A model generated the notes under the pieces. That model saw nothing but the letters and a program-made list of their open reading frames with translations, ran no database searches and was not told where the DNA came from. Positions 16,319 to 25,752 of a stretch of DNA of 64,000 bases are shown piece by piece. Position 1 is the stretch's first letter. Each line of letters opens with the position of its first letter. Position numbers and translations under genes: made by a program. Origin of the DNA: Pedobacter endophyticus (lineage in GTDB: Bacteria; Bacteroidota; Bacteroidia; Sphingobacteriales; Sphingobacteriaceae); the NCBI RefSeq assembly GCF_015679185.1, contig NZ_CP064939.1:5022001-5086000 (forward strand), written 5' to 3'.

Positions 16319-19123
16319 TTAAAAGCTATAATTAAATGAAAATTCAAATATCGGATGCTGATTGTAAATTTTATTAACGAAAACAACCCTTGTTCCTAAA
16401 TCAACAACAGGTTGATACCTTAAAATGTTTACGCTCGTATTTAGCTCAAAACCGTAAGTTTTGGGCGCTCCAATGTTTGAATCTACGCCAATATTTTCGT
16501 AATGGCAAAATAAACCTGCCCTAAAGTTTCGAACATACGCCAGCGGACCGATTTCCCAATCAGGAAAGGCAAAGGGAAAACGGTAATTAAAGAGCATGCT
16601 ATTCTGCAATTTGCTTTTTGCCAAAATATTGTTGTAACCATAAACCGTTGCAATTTCAGTTGCATATTGGTTTACGCCAGAAGCTTTTTGATAATTGAAG
16701 CTCGCCAGAAAACTATGGTTTTTGAAAAAACCGGGGAAGTAGAAGAAGCTTTCCAAAGCCATGATTTCGCCGCCAAGATTTTTATCGAACGGCTGGTGGT
16801 TGTAAGTGGCCCTCAAAACCTGCGCCCATTTTGGCGCAATGTCTCGCTCCGTCGTGCGCACACTGTGATTGAATGTGAAATTGTACTCCAGCGGAAACTT
16901 AAGTCTGCGAATAAAATTGGTCGGCATATTTTCAGGCTGGTAGCGTTGCGTAAAACTGGTTGCGGCGTTTAACGTAAACGCATAATTTTGATTGCGGGCA
17001 TTGAACGATAATGGAAGGGAAGCATTAAACTTGATGTAGTGTTCACGCCAGTCGCCTTGCTGAATCGCATTTTTAGATCGATAGAACGATCTTCTCGGTC
17101 GGTCGCGATACAGAACGCTTAACACAGGATAGAGCGCCTTGTAGCTAACGTCTGCCGTGTATTCAAATCGGTGTAGATCGCGGTGATATTTTGCGCCCGT
17201 GTAAAAATCCATCGTGTTTAACAAATTGTTCGATTGAAGCTCAAGTCCAAACACATATTCATTATCGATAACGGGCACGATACTGTGAAATGAAAATAGA
17301 TTTAGTGCCTGATGGTATGGCTCCGATTTGAAAGTGCTGTCCGGAATGTTCGCAAAAACATTGCCCACATTTTCCTGCTGCTCAGCCGCCGCAGAAAAAT
17401 CTACAAAACTATTTTCGCCCACAGGTTTTTCGGTCAACCTTTCCTCCGCAATCTCATAACCGTTCATTTTGTAATCGTTAAAAATGATCGCTCCATCTTC
17501 CGTTTCTGAAGGATTGAAAGCGCCGTATTTCGAATTGCTTAAAGCCGTAATTTTTTTCGTTTCGATATCGATGGAATAAATGTTGTCGATGCCATTAAAG
17601 TGCGCATTAAAAACAATTTTATCCCCGATAAAGATTGGCCTGCTCAACTGCTGCCGGCTGTTGCCAATCAGCACCGTCTTTTTATTGCTGTCAAGCAGGC
17701 ACAAGCTTTTTCCTTTTTCGCTTACGCTGATGTACACAATGCGATTTCCGCTTTTGTCGAAACCTGGTGTTTGTAAGATCGCGTTTTCGGGGTTCGGATA
17801 AACCTTTGTGATGTTGCCAGCCACCGCATCAATTTCGACCAGATTAAACTGGTTGTTGAGCTCAACTTTCGAAGCAATTATTTTCTTTCCATCTGCAGAT
17901 AGGCTAGGGGAGAAGAGCCGACTTTTGCTGCTCAGTTTTTTAAATTTTTTTGTCTTCAAATTATACGAACAAATTACGCTGTAACTCCTTTGTTTGTATC
18001 GCGGATCGTAACGAATTTCGTCCCATACAACCACGCCATTTTTGTAGCTAAACCAGGGCTGTTCCTGATAGCCGATTCCAAATAATTTTTGTTCAGATTG
18101 ATCTTCATTTATAACCACGAAATATCGTGCCTCTTGTTTACTTTCTTTAAGTGCTAAAATTCTGTTTTTGTTTAACCGAACCGGCAAGAAATAATTTGTT
18201 GCCACACCCGTTTTTTTGTTGATGCTTTTATAGTTTTCAGTCTCATTATTTTCTTCCTGATTTTTCCATTTTTCGGTTGCGTTTTTTTGAACCGATAAGA
18301 AATAGTTTTTCGTGTTTTGATTAGAGAATTTTTTAAGGCTCCGCGAAAACGGATAAAGCCTTAGCGGCCTCCGTCTGATGTCGGTCAACAGGCTGTCTGA
18401 AAAAAACCTTCCATATTTTTCTCTCATGTCCGCCGCCATCAAATAACCCATCTGGTAGTAGCCCGGAGTAACGTCTCGGTTCGAGCCGAAATACGCTTTA
18501 CTGTAAGAGAACTTTTTGCCCTCCAAAACTGAAGCTCTAAAAGGCATGATCCAATTCGGCTGTCGGCCCCGGCCCGACTCGGTCCAAGCGGTTTCGGTAA
18601 CTACGGCATCGCCCTCAAAAAACCAGGTGGGCAACCCCGCACCAAAGTAAGCGAAATAAACCAACTCGGGAAAGGGGTGCGCCTGCGCTCCTGTCAATTT
18701 GTCAAACTGTGCAACGTGTCGGAGTTCGTGTACCGCAAGGTTGTTTAACCAATCTTGACTATCAAAGTACTGGGGCGGTGTTGCGTAAAGCTCTGCTTTC
18801 TTCGGCCCCAGCTGAACGAAGCCATTTGCGATTGTTTCCTGATTTTGCAGCAAGAGTGGGATGGAGGTATTTTGTTGCCCTAAGCCAGTCGCCACCCTAC
18901 GGTAAGTAAGCGGCAAGGTATTGGCCATTCGTTGCGCTTCGATTTCTAGTTTGTCAGGGTAGATGATCTTGAAGCCGTCAGCGCGAATATACCTCCACTT
19001 TACACTAAGGGGGTTCTGAGCAGTGCTGAAAATTTGCCCAAAAACTGATACTGAACTTAAACTTAATGTAATTATCGTTAATATGCTGATAAGTAATTTA
19101 TTGAGTATGTTATTTGACGTCAT
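16319..19123 (-). CDS. secreted gluzincin-like metalloprotease with beta-propeller and beta-barrel-like C-terminus
   Basis: A 934-residue envelope protein of unusual build. It has a signal peptide (ending SVSVFGQ, about residue 30), then a domain with AVHELRHVAQFDK (HExxH, about residue 132) and, further on, WFFEGDAVVTE, whose Glu would be the third zinc ligand, as in peptidase MA-type enzymes. TolB/WD40-like repeats follow from roughly residue 300 to 570 (SLSADGKKIIASK, FDKSGNRIVYIS). The last 330 residues alternate aromatic and polar strands and end PIFEFSFNYSF; a terminal Phe is typical of outer-membrane barrels. The N-terminal zinc site is clear, and the barrel is an inference. The substrate is unknown. 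Confidence 0.75.
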   Translation of the reverse strand: MTSNNILNKLLISILTIITLSLSSVSVFGQIFSTAQNPLSVKWRYIRADGFKIIYPDKLEIEAQRMANTLPLTYRRVATGLGQQNTSIPLLLQNQETIANGFVQLGPKKAELYATPPQYFDSQDWLNNLAVHELRHVAQFDKLTGAQAHPFPELVYFAYFGAGLPTWFFEGDAVVTETAWTESGRGRQPNWIMPFRASVLEGKKFSYSKAYFGSNRDVTPGYYQMGYLMAADMREKYGRFFSDSLLTDIRRRPLRLYPFSRSLKKFSNQNTKNYFLSVQKNATEKWKNQEENNETENYKSINKKTGVATNYFLPVRLNKNRILALKESKQEARYFVVINEDQSEQKLFGIGYQEQPWFSYKNGVVVWDEIRYDPRYKQRSYSVICSYNLKTKKFKKLSSKSRLFSPSLSADGKKIIASKVELNNQFNLVEIDAVAGNITKVYPNPENAILQTPGFDKSGNRIVYISVSEKGKSLCLLDSNKKTVLIGNSRQQLSRPIFIGDKIVFNAHFNGIDNIYSIDIETKKITALSNSKYGAFNPSETEDGAIIFNDYKMNGYEIAEERLTEKPVGENSFVDFSAAAEQQENVGNVFANIPDSTFKSEPYHQALNLFSFHSIVPVIDNEYVFGLELQSNNLLNTMDFYTGAKYHRDLHRFEYTADVSYKALYPVLSVLYRDRPRRSFYRSKNAIQQGDWREHYIKFNASLPLSFNARNQNYAFTLNAATSFTQRYQPENMPTNFIRRLKFPLEYNFTFNHSVRTTERDIAPKWAQVLRATYNHQPFDKNLGGEIMALESFFYFPGFFKNHSFLASFNYQKASGVNQYATEIATVYGYNNILAKSKLQNSMLFNYRFPFAFPDWEIGPLAYVRNFRAGLFCHYENIGVDSNIGAPKTYGFELNTSVNILRYQPVVDLGTRVVFVNKIYNQHPIFEFSFNYSF

Positions 19124-20571
19124 AAAATTGAATTGCTAAAATTATTAGTTTTTCGATTTTTTTCAATTTCTCTTTATATTAATCGTTAATTTATTTGATT
19201 ATTTTTATAGACTGATTAACAGTATCTTGTGTAGTTTAAATAAAGTTGGTTTCTCCATTGTAAATGGATTGATCTATGCGTTTTAATTGATGTTTTTGAA
19301 GCAGAAACATCGATTTGTCTTTTAAACGCTTTAAGCCATTAATTTACACTTAATAATCGATTTTCCTTGAAAATTTTTTTGATGGTTACTGATTTACCTT
19401 ACGATTTTTCAGGCTGACTAAACTTTCAGTAGAATGGAATTTTGCGTTCAGGAACATGGTTCAAAGTATATCCCCGCGAAATCAGTCTTGATCTAAATTT
19501 ATTAACTCCAGCATCGGCCCTAATGATGCGTTTGTAAAAAGAGAAATTGGGTAAACGAGATCGAGAAGTGCAAGGTAAAAGAGGTCGCTATATTTTTAAA
19601 ACCAGACTTCTTTTTCCAGAATAGGACAAGACAATTAAAAGAGTAAAATTTTATTTATGACTAAATGGCAGAATAAATTCTGTGATAATTTTGCGCCTGA
19701 GCGACCGTATTACTTTCGAACTTCGGCACTCGAACTGTCCATTCGGTGCTGAAAAAACAGTCTGCGTTTTCAAAAAAAATGTATCTCATATCACTTCAAA
19801 ACAACAGATTTCTCCTGTTATTTTTCTTACTTGCAACCTTATTCTTAGTGAAATATGTATATCAAGCGGAGGTTTTGAGGTCCAAAACTGGATTAAAATC
19901 GAGCCGCTAATGCAATTTCCTTGCGATATTGCTCAAATCTGAATTTTCAATTCATTTTTATCTCAAACCTTCATGCTGAGTTTTATCAACTTGATTAACA
20001 ATAAGTTATAATTATTTTCTGGAGTAGAACCGTGGTTTGGGTAAAAGTTAATAAACGCTGCTATTTATTAGGGTGAATGAATGTTTTCCTGTATTTTATC
20101 AATACTATATGCGCTTTTTATTGCCCAAATAGGTTAAGTACAAGCACCGATAACGTTCTTGTTTCTTTGCTACTGCAATGAAATTCTGATGTACTTTAAA
20201 AGTATTTATAATTTCATTGGATGTTGTGTACCGAAGTCGATGGGTAAAATTACCTTGTTTTTGATTGCCGTGAAGGTGAAGTTTCAGGTGTCAGATTCAT
20301 GGTGAATGTGCTAACAAATCAGCCGATTTAAAGCGGCCAGATACCGAATTACACGAGTGTTTTATAGGTGCTTTTTTTGGATGTTTTAGTCGGTACTAAA
20401 TCTTAATAGCATGGAGATTTTAGCGCTCGGTTTTGTTGCCTGTGATCGGTCAATTTTTGATCGGAATTATGACTTCAACAGGAGTAGTATCGCCTAGAGT
20501 TTTTTGCTCAAATGGTGCCTGCTTTTATTGCTGTTTTTCGCGACAAATTATGCGGCTTCTTACGGTTAAAT
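19124..20571. other. 1.45-kb AT-rich stretch without a recognisable gene
   Basis: Lies between the start of the 934-residue protein gene and the broken EamA gene. Frames of 86 codons (19682-19942) and 65 codons (20433-20630) exist but look like nothing I know. The second one contains LPVIGQFLIGIMTSTGVVSPRV, which is membrane-protein-like and, in another frame, continues as MVPAFIAVFRDK; it may be a decayed exporter fragment. The leader of the metalloprotease gene must be in the left part. I found no repeat arrays here, unlike other gaps. Confidence 0.5.
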
Positions 20572-21449
20572 TTAGTGCTTGTTTCTTCTCTTTTTATAAA
20601 CTGGATACAGGAATATCGAACCAAGAATAATGATTGCTCCGGCGTAAAATCCGCCTGTCATTTGCTCTGTAGTTTGAAGAAAAGGAATGCCAGCAAAACC
20701 CCATAAACGGGTTCTAAATTGGTAATTAATGCTACCCGAAAAGCGGATAATGTTCGCATTACCGAAACGCCCGCCACGTAGGCTACGGATGTACACACGG
20801 TGCCTAAAATTGCAACGTATACCCAGTCCATTGTGTTCATGTTGAAGTGCGTGTTAATGAGCGATCCGTTGTATAATCGGTACAAGGTGATCCAGAACAA
20901 TGCCCCCACCAGTTCGTAAAATCCGATGATTGCAGGTTCGCTTTTTTGCACCAGCGTAGAGTTGATAATGGAGAACAAACTCGAAGCCACGGCTGCCAGT
21001 AAACCAAAGATGATTCCCAAGGTGTATTGGCTCTCAAACTTAAAGATCAGATAGATGCCAAGGATGATTAACAGACCGACAAAAATGTCGCCCGGCTGTA
21101 GTGGTAGTTTCTTAATCAGCGGCTCTAAAATTGCCGTAAACAAGGTGAATGACGAAAGGCAAACCAGTGTAACGGAAACGGTGGAAACCTTGATGGCGTG
21201 GAAGAAAAAAATCCAATGAATGGCCACTAATGCCCCGGTTGCGAAGAACTGGTAAAACTGTTTTTTGGTGACGGCGATATTCTTTTTAGTAGCCAGAAAC
21301 CAGGCGAAAAGGGTTACCGTAGCAATTAATACCCTGTACCAAACCAACGGTACGGCATCAATAGAAATTACTTTACCGAGTACGCCGGTAAAGCCCCAAA
21401 CCAATACCGTTAAGTGCAGTATCAGGAGGTTCTTTTTTGTTGCATCCAT
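20572..21449 (-). pseudogene. EamA/DMT family transporter, frameshifted near the C-terminus
   Basis: Ten-helix drug/metabolite exporter: LLILHLTVLVWGFTGVLGKVI, GALVAIHWIFFFHAIKVSTVSVTLVCLSSFTLFTAI and ALITNLEPVYGVLLAFLFFK are family blocks. The frame from 21449 stops at 20658 after FFKLQSK, giving 263 residues. The missing end, EQMTGGFYAGAIIILGSIFLYPV, is intact in the neighbouring frame and runs to 20572. One lost base near 20661-20678 (for example in CTACAG) explains this. Restored length is about 292 residues, the family norm. Either a real lesion that removes the last helix or a sequence error. Gene order on the minus strand is LptF-like, then this gene, 3 bases apart. Confidence 0.85.
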
Positions 21450-21452
21450 ACG

Positions 21453-22556
21453 CTATTTTGGAGCTTTCCTGAGCAAGTATAAACCCAGCAGGCCAAAGAA
21501 GATTGATGGCATAACTACTGCAACCAACGGCGGCAGCCCACCCTTTGTTGAGAACATTTGTGCAAATTGATTAAACACAATGTAAGCGAAGCTGATGAAT
21601 ATGCCGATACCCAAAGAAACACCGACGCCACCGCGTACTTTTCGTGAGGAAAGCGCCACGCCAATCAGCGTTAAAACAAATGCCGAAAGGGGGTGGAAAT
21701 AGCGTTTATAACGTTCAAACTGCAGGTCGTTCATAATGCCCGTACCACGTATCTTTTCTTTCTGAATCTTTACCGAAAGTTCGTGTGTGGTTAGGTTTTG
21801 CACCACATTATCATAGGCAGAAAAATCATTTGGGCGCATATCCAAAATGGTATCTTTTAGCTTTCCGTTTCCATAAATCATAGTCTCTTTAAGGCCATCA
21901 ATTTTGCGGATGGAATAGTTACTTAGCTGCCATTTTCGTTTAAGCGAATCCCATTTAATATTTTCGGCGATAATCTTTTTTGTCAGCACATCTCCCTCAA
22001 AATTATCCAACGAGAACCGATAACCAGAGTTGGTCTTGTTATCGAAATTGTCGATGAAGATATAAGTTTTGTCATCCAGTTTCATGTGGATGTTCGACTT
22101 TGTGGATGGGTCGTTTCGCTTTACATACGTATTCTCAAACTTGTTTTTTAAAGTATTGGTATAAGGTAATATGTACAGGTTTGAAGCAAGGTTAACAGAA
22201 AATATAATGCTTGCAGACACAAAATAAGGGAATAAGAACCTGTTGAAGCTTACACCGCCGCTCAATATCGGCACAATCTCCGTTTGATCGGCCATTTTTG
22301 CTGTAAAGAAAATTACCGCAATAAAATTGATGAGCGGAGAAAGCATATTAACATAAAAGGGAACCGAGCCTGCGTAATACTGAGAAACAATTCCCCAGAA
22401 ACTTAGGCCGCTTTTCATAAAATCATCCATCTTTTCCGATATGTCGAACACAACAATTATAATCACAAAAATGGCCAGGGTGTACACAAATGTACCCAGG
22501 TATTTTCCGATGATGTATTGATCGATGATCTTGATTTTCCCTTTTAACAGACTCAT
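21453..22556 (-). CDS. LptF/LptG (YjgP/YjgQ) family permease
   Basis: Inner-membrane subunit of the lipopolysaccharide export ABC system. The 367 residues show IKIIDQYIIGKYLGTFVYTLAIFVIIIVVFDISEKMDDF at the N-terminus (family signature with the first helix), three helices before residue 135, a periplasmic beta-jellyroll of about 150 residues, and three helices at the C-terminus. The block FHPLSAFVLTLIGVALSSRKVRGGVGVSLGIGIFISFAYI is the strongest. The stop codon lies two bases before the EamA ORF starts, and tgt precedes it by one base, so the three form an operon. LptF and LptG cannot be told apart here. Confidence 0.9.
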   Translation of the reverse strand: MSLLKGKIKIIDQYIIGKYLGTFVYTLAIFVIIIVVFDISEKMDDFMKSGLSFWGIVSQYYAGSVPFYVNMLSPLINFIAVIFFTAKMADQTEIVPILSGGVSFNRFLFPYFVSASIIFSVNLASNLYILPYTNTLKNKFENTYVKRNDPSTKSNIHMKLDDKTYIFIDNFDNKTNSGYRFSLDNFEGDVLTKKIIAENIKWDSLKRKWQLSNYSIRKIDGLKETMIYGNGKLKDTILDMRPNDFSAYDNVVQNLTTHELSVKIQKEKIRGTGIMNDLQFERYKRYFHPLSAFVLTLIGVALSSRKVRGGVGVSLGIGIFISFAYIVFNQFAQMFSTKGGLPPLVAVVMPSIFFGLLGLYLLRKAPK

Positions 22557-22557
22557 T

Positions 22558-23688
22558 TTATAGTTTATTGCCTAAAACTTTAACCATTTTATTTTTCCAT
22601 TCGTAAAACTCGCCTGCAAGGATTTTTTCGCGGGCCTGCTTTACGAGCCACAAATAAAAATGCAGATTGTGCAAGGTAGCAATTTGTGCGCCAAGCATCT
22701 CATTACTATGCACCAAATGTCGTAAATAGGCTTTGCTCGTTACTTTATCCACATGCAGATCGCTTTCAGCATCCAACGGCGAAAAATCGTCTTCCCATTT
22801 TTTATTTCTGATGTTGATAATGCCGTTCCTAGTAAACAACATGCCGTTGCGGGCGTTGCGTGTTGGCATTACACAATCGAACATATCTACGCCAAGGGCA
22901 ATGTTTTCCAGTATGTTAATTGGTGTCCCTACGCCCATTAAATAACGTGGTTTTTCGTACGGTAATATATCACAAACTACCTCGGTCATTGCATACATCT
23001 CTTCGGCAGGTTCGCCCACAGAAAGTCCGCCGATTGCATTTCCCTCACGTTCCATACTTGCAATAAACTCTGCCGATTTTATTCGCAGATCCTTGTAAAC
23101 AGAACCCTGAACAATTGGGAAAAGTGTTTGGTCGAACCCGTACTTCGGTTCCGTATTGTCGAAATGCGTACAACAGCGCTGTAACCAGCGGTGCGTCATT
23201 TTAATCGATTCGGCCGCATAGCGATAATCGCACGGGTAGGGTGTACACTCATCAAACGCCATAATAATATCGGCGCCAATGGTGCGTTGAATATCCATTG
23301 CATATTCGGGCGTAAACAAGTGCTTTGAGCCATCAATATGCGAGTTAAAGGTAACTCCTTCTTCCTTAATCTTGCGTACTTTACTCAGCGAGTACACTTG
23401 ATAACCACCGCTGTCGGTCAAAATTGGCCTGTCCCAGCCGATGAACTGGTGTAATCCCCCAGCCCTCTCCAAAATGTCTAAACCCGGTCTGAGGTATAAG
23501 TGATAAGTGTTACCGAGGATAATTTGAGCGTCGATATCTTGTTTTAATTCCCGCTGGTGAACGGCTTTAACCGTTCCGGCGGTACCAACAGGCATAAAAA
23601 TGGGGGTTTGTATTTCGCCATGAGCAGTGGTAATTGTTCCGGCCCTGGCTTTAGACTGTAAATCTTTCGCCTGTAAACTAAACTTCAT
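22558..23688 (-). CDS. tgt: queuine/preQ1 tRNA-guanine transglycosylase, zinc-site variant
   Basis: Exchanges guanine 34 for preQ1 in tRNAs with GUN anticodons. TDSGGYQVYSLSKVRKIKEEGVTFNSHIDGSKHLFTPE, AFDECTPYP, GGLSVGEP, YLMGVGTP, DMFDCVMPTRNARNG match the family. The catalytic Asp lies in DMFDCVMPTR. The zinc motif CxCxxC that should precede SKAYLRHL is replaced by a stretch SDLHVDKVT with no Cys, although the following His (TLHNLHFY) remains. Loss of the zinc cysteines appears to be a Bacteroidota variant by my memory of other sequences. At 376 residues the length is normal. Confidence 0.95.
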   Translation of the reverse strand: MKFSLQAKDLQSKARAGTITTAHGEIQTPIFMPVGTAGTVKAVHQRELKQDIDAQIILGNTYHLYLRPGLDILERAGGLHQFIGWDRPILTDSGGYQVYSLSKVRKIKEEGVTFNSHIDGSKHLFTPEYAMDIQRTIGADIIMAFDECTPYPCDYRYAAESIKMTHRWLQRCCTHFDNTEPKYGFDQTLFPIVQGSVYKDLRIKSAEFIASMEREGNAIGGLSVGEPAEEMYAMTEVVCDILPYEKPRYLMGVGTPINILENIALGVDMFDCVMPTRNARNGMLFTRNGIINIRNKKWEDDFSPLDAESDLHVDKVTSKAYLRHLVHSNEMLGAQIATLHNLHFYLWLVKQAREKILAGEFYEWKNKMVKVLGNKL

Positions 23689-23961
23689 AAGTGTTTTTTC
23701 TCGTCAAAAATCTGCCAAAAATAACAAAAATTGAGGGTATATTTTTAAATAGCGTTACGCTAACTTTTTTATCGCCTTAAACACATTAAATTGCCATTTA
23801 AGCTTTGGGCTTTGGTTTGAGCTTGACGTCTGAATTTTAGGCTTTCTACGCGTCTAAACCCTACGCCTTACCCCCTTTAGCTTACGGCTTCAGTATATTT
23901 ATCAACATAAAGGGGATTACAGATTAAAAATGAGAAATTTGCGCCTATTTATTTTACCATT

Positions 23962-25089
23962 GTGATATTATCTCCGCTTGAAATTGTGCTGCTCTCCTCA
24001 TTGGCTTTTTGCCTATTGATTCAGCTTTATTATGTATTGTTTGTTCATTTAAAGCTTGCTAATGCAACAATTGAAGAGATTCCGGCAGTGTCCAGGAAGC
24101 CGGTTAGTGTAATTGTTTGTGCCAGAAACGAAATTGCCAACCTTAACCAATATTTGTCTACGCTGATGTCGCAAAACTACGTTGAATATGAGGTTGTTGT
24201 GGTAAACGATCGATCGTGGGATGGAACTGAGGAGTATTTAGATGAAATGGACAAGAAACACCCCAATTTAAAGGTTGTTAAAATACTGGATAACGATAAA
24301 TTTATTGCCGGAAAGAAGTTTGCAGTAACTATGGGCATAAAGGCTGCTAAATACGATTGGTTGGTATTTACCGATGCCGATTGCATGCCGGCAACGGAAA
24401 ATTGGTTGTTGGATATGCAGCAACCTGCAGATGACCGGGTAGAAATTGTGCTGGGTTATTCGCCTTATTTAAAACGCCGGGGGTTGCTGAATGCGCTTAT
24501 CCGTTTCGAAACTTTTTTTACTGCCGCAAACTATTTAGGTTTTGCCATTAAAGGGATGCCTTACATGGGCGTGGGCCGAAACATGGCTTATAAGAAAGCG
24601 CTGTTTTTTAAGAATAAGGGTTTTGCTGCGCATATGCACATCCCATCGGGCGATGATGATCTTTTTGTAAATGCACATGCCAGTAGCAACAATACCGAAA
24701 TTAGATTGAACCCTGACGGACATGTGTGGAGCGAGCCCAAAACCACATGGAGCGGCTATTTAAAGCAGAAAAAGCGTCATTTTGGCGCCGGAAAGCTCTA
24801 TAAATCAAAACATAAGTTCGTTTTGAGCATGCAGATCATCTTTCAGTTTTTGTTTTACGGCTTTTTCGTTGGCTGCCTGTTTTTAAGTAGGGAGGCCCAA
24901 TATGTTGCTGGTGGAATACTGTTGTTTAGCATTGTGATCAGATCGCTTGTTTATCCGAAATTACTTAAGCGATTAAACTATGGCGATTTGCGTTGGTGGT
25001 TCCCAATATTAGATATACTTTTGTTTCTGTTTTTAACATTGAATGGGTTTCTGGCGATGTTTGGCAAAAAAAAGGTCGACTGGAAATAA
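23962..25089 (+). CDS. glycosyltransferase family 2 membrane protein
   Basis: Processive-type GT-A glycosyltransferase with a GTG start. One N-terminal helix (IVLLSSLAFCLLIQLYYVLFV) is followed by SVIVCARNEIANLNQYL and VVVNDRSWDGTEEYL for nucleotide-sugar binding. FTDADCMPATENW contains the DxD-like metal motif, and QKKRHFGAGK occupies the place of QxxRW. Three or four membrane helices close the 375-residue chain. No LPS or polysaccharide cluster surrounds it; rsmG starts 19 bases after it and may share its transcript. The sugar and acceptor are unknown. The 273-base gap before it has 7-base CTTTGGG-like words near 23800. Confidence 0.88.
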   Translation: MILSPLEIVLLSSLAFCLLIQLYYVLFVHLKLANATIEEIPAVSRKPVSVIVCARNEIANLNQYLSTLMSQNYVEYEVVVVNDRSWDGTEEYLDEMDKKHPNLKVVKILDNDKFIAGKKFAVTMGIKAAKYDWLVFTDADCMPATENWLLDMQQPADDRVEIVLGYSPYLKRRGLLNALIRFETFFTAANYLGFAIKGMPYMGVGRNMAYKKALFFKNKGFAAHMHIPSGDDDLFVNAHASSNNTEIRLNPDGHVWSEPKTTWSGYLKQKKRHFGAGKLYKSKHKFVLSMQIIFQFLFYGFFVGCLFLSREAQYVAGGILLFSIVIRSLVYPKLLKRLNYGDLRWWFPILDILLFLFLTLNGFLAMFGKKKVDWK

Positions 25090-25108
25090 AAAATTAAACT
25101 ACTAGATT

Positions 25109-25744
25109 ATGGCTGATGTAAAACCCGATATTATTCTAAAATACTTTCCAGATTTAACAGCGAAACAAATCGATCAGTTTTCGCAGCTGTTTGACCTTTA
25201 CAGTCACTGGAATGCGCAAATCAATGTGATTTCGAGAAAGGATATTGAGGAACTGTATGAGCGCCACGTTTTACACTCGCTTGGAATAGCCAAAATTTGC
25301 ACGTTTAAAGCCGGAGAATCTGTTTTGGATGTGGGCACTGGTGGCGGTTTTCCAGGTATTCCTTTGGCGATTCTTTTTCCGGAAACTGATTTTTATCTGG
25401 TCGATTCGATAGGGAAAAAAATTAAGGTAGTTAAAGAGGTAGCCTCTGCGCTGGGCCTCGAAAACTTGCGAGCCGACCATTTACGGGCAGAGCAAATTAA
25501 AGAGAAGTTCAATTTTGTAATTTCGAGGGCTGTTACCCGCTTGGGCGAATTTTATCCCTGGATACAAGGGAAATTTAAAAAAGACACGTTAAATGCGATT
25601 CCAAATGGTATTCTTTATTTAAAAGGCGGCGATTTGGCGGAGGAGATCAAGGAATCGAAACTGAAAGCAGAGTTGTACCCGCTTTCAGCATATTTTGAGG
25701 AAGACTTTTTTGAAACCAAGTATGTGGTTTATGTACCGCAGTAG
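25109..25744 (+). CDS. rsmG: 16S rRNA (guanine527-N7)-methyltransferase
   Basis: Methylates N7 of G527 in 16S rRNA; loss gives low-level streptomycin resistance in other bacteria. LYSHWNAQINVISRKDIEELYERHVLHSL is the RsmG N-terminal signature, and ESVLDVGTGGGFPGIPLAILFP is the SAM-binding motif I. FVISRAVTRLGEFYPW carries the conserved R-A-x-x-x-L. The 211 residues are typical. It overlaps nothing and faces the M56 gene convergently, separated by eight bases. Confidence 0.96.
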   Translation: MADVKPDIILKYFPDLTAKQIDQFSQLFDLYSHWNAQINVISRKDIEELYERHVLHSLGIAKICTFKAGESVLDVGTGGGFPGIPLAILFPETDFYLVDSIGKKIKVVKEVASALGLENLRADHLRAEQIKEKFNFVISRAVTRLGEFYPWIQGKFKKDTLNAIPNGILYLKGGDLAEEIKESKLKAELYPLSAYFEEDFFETKYVVYVPQ

Positions 25745-25752
25745 CGAAAATG

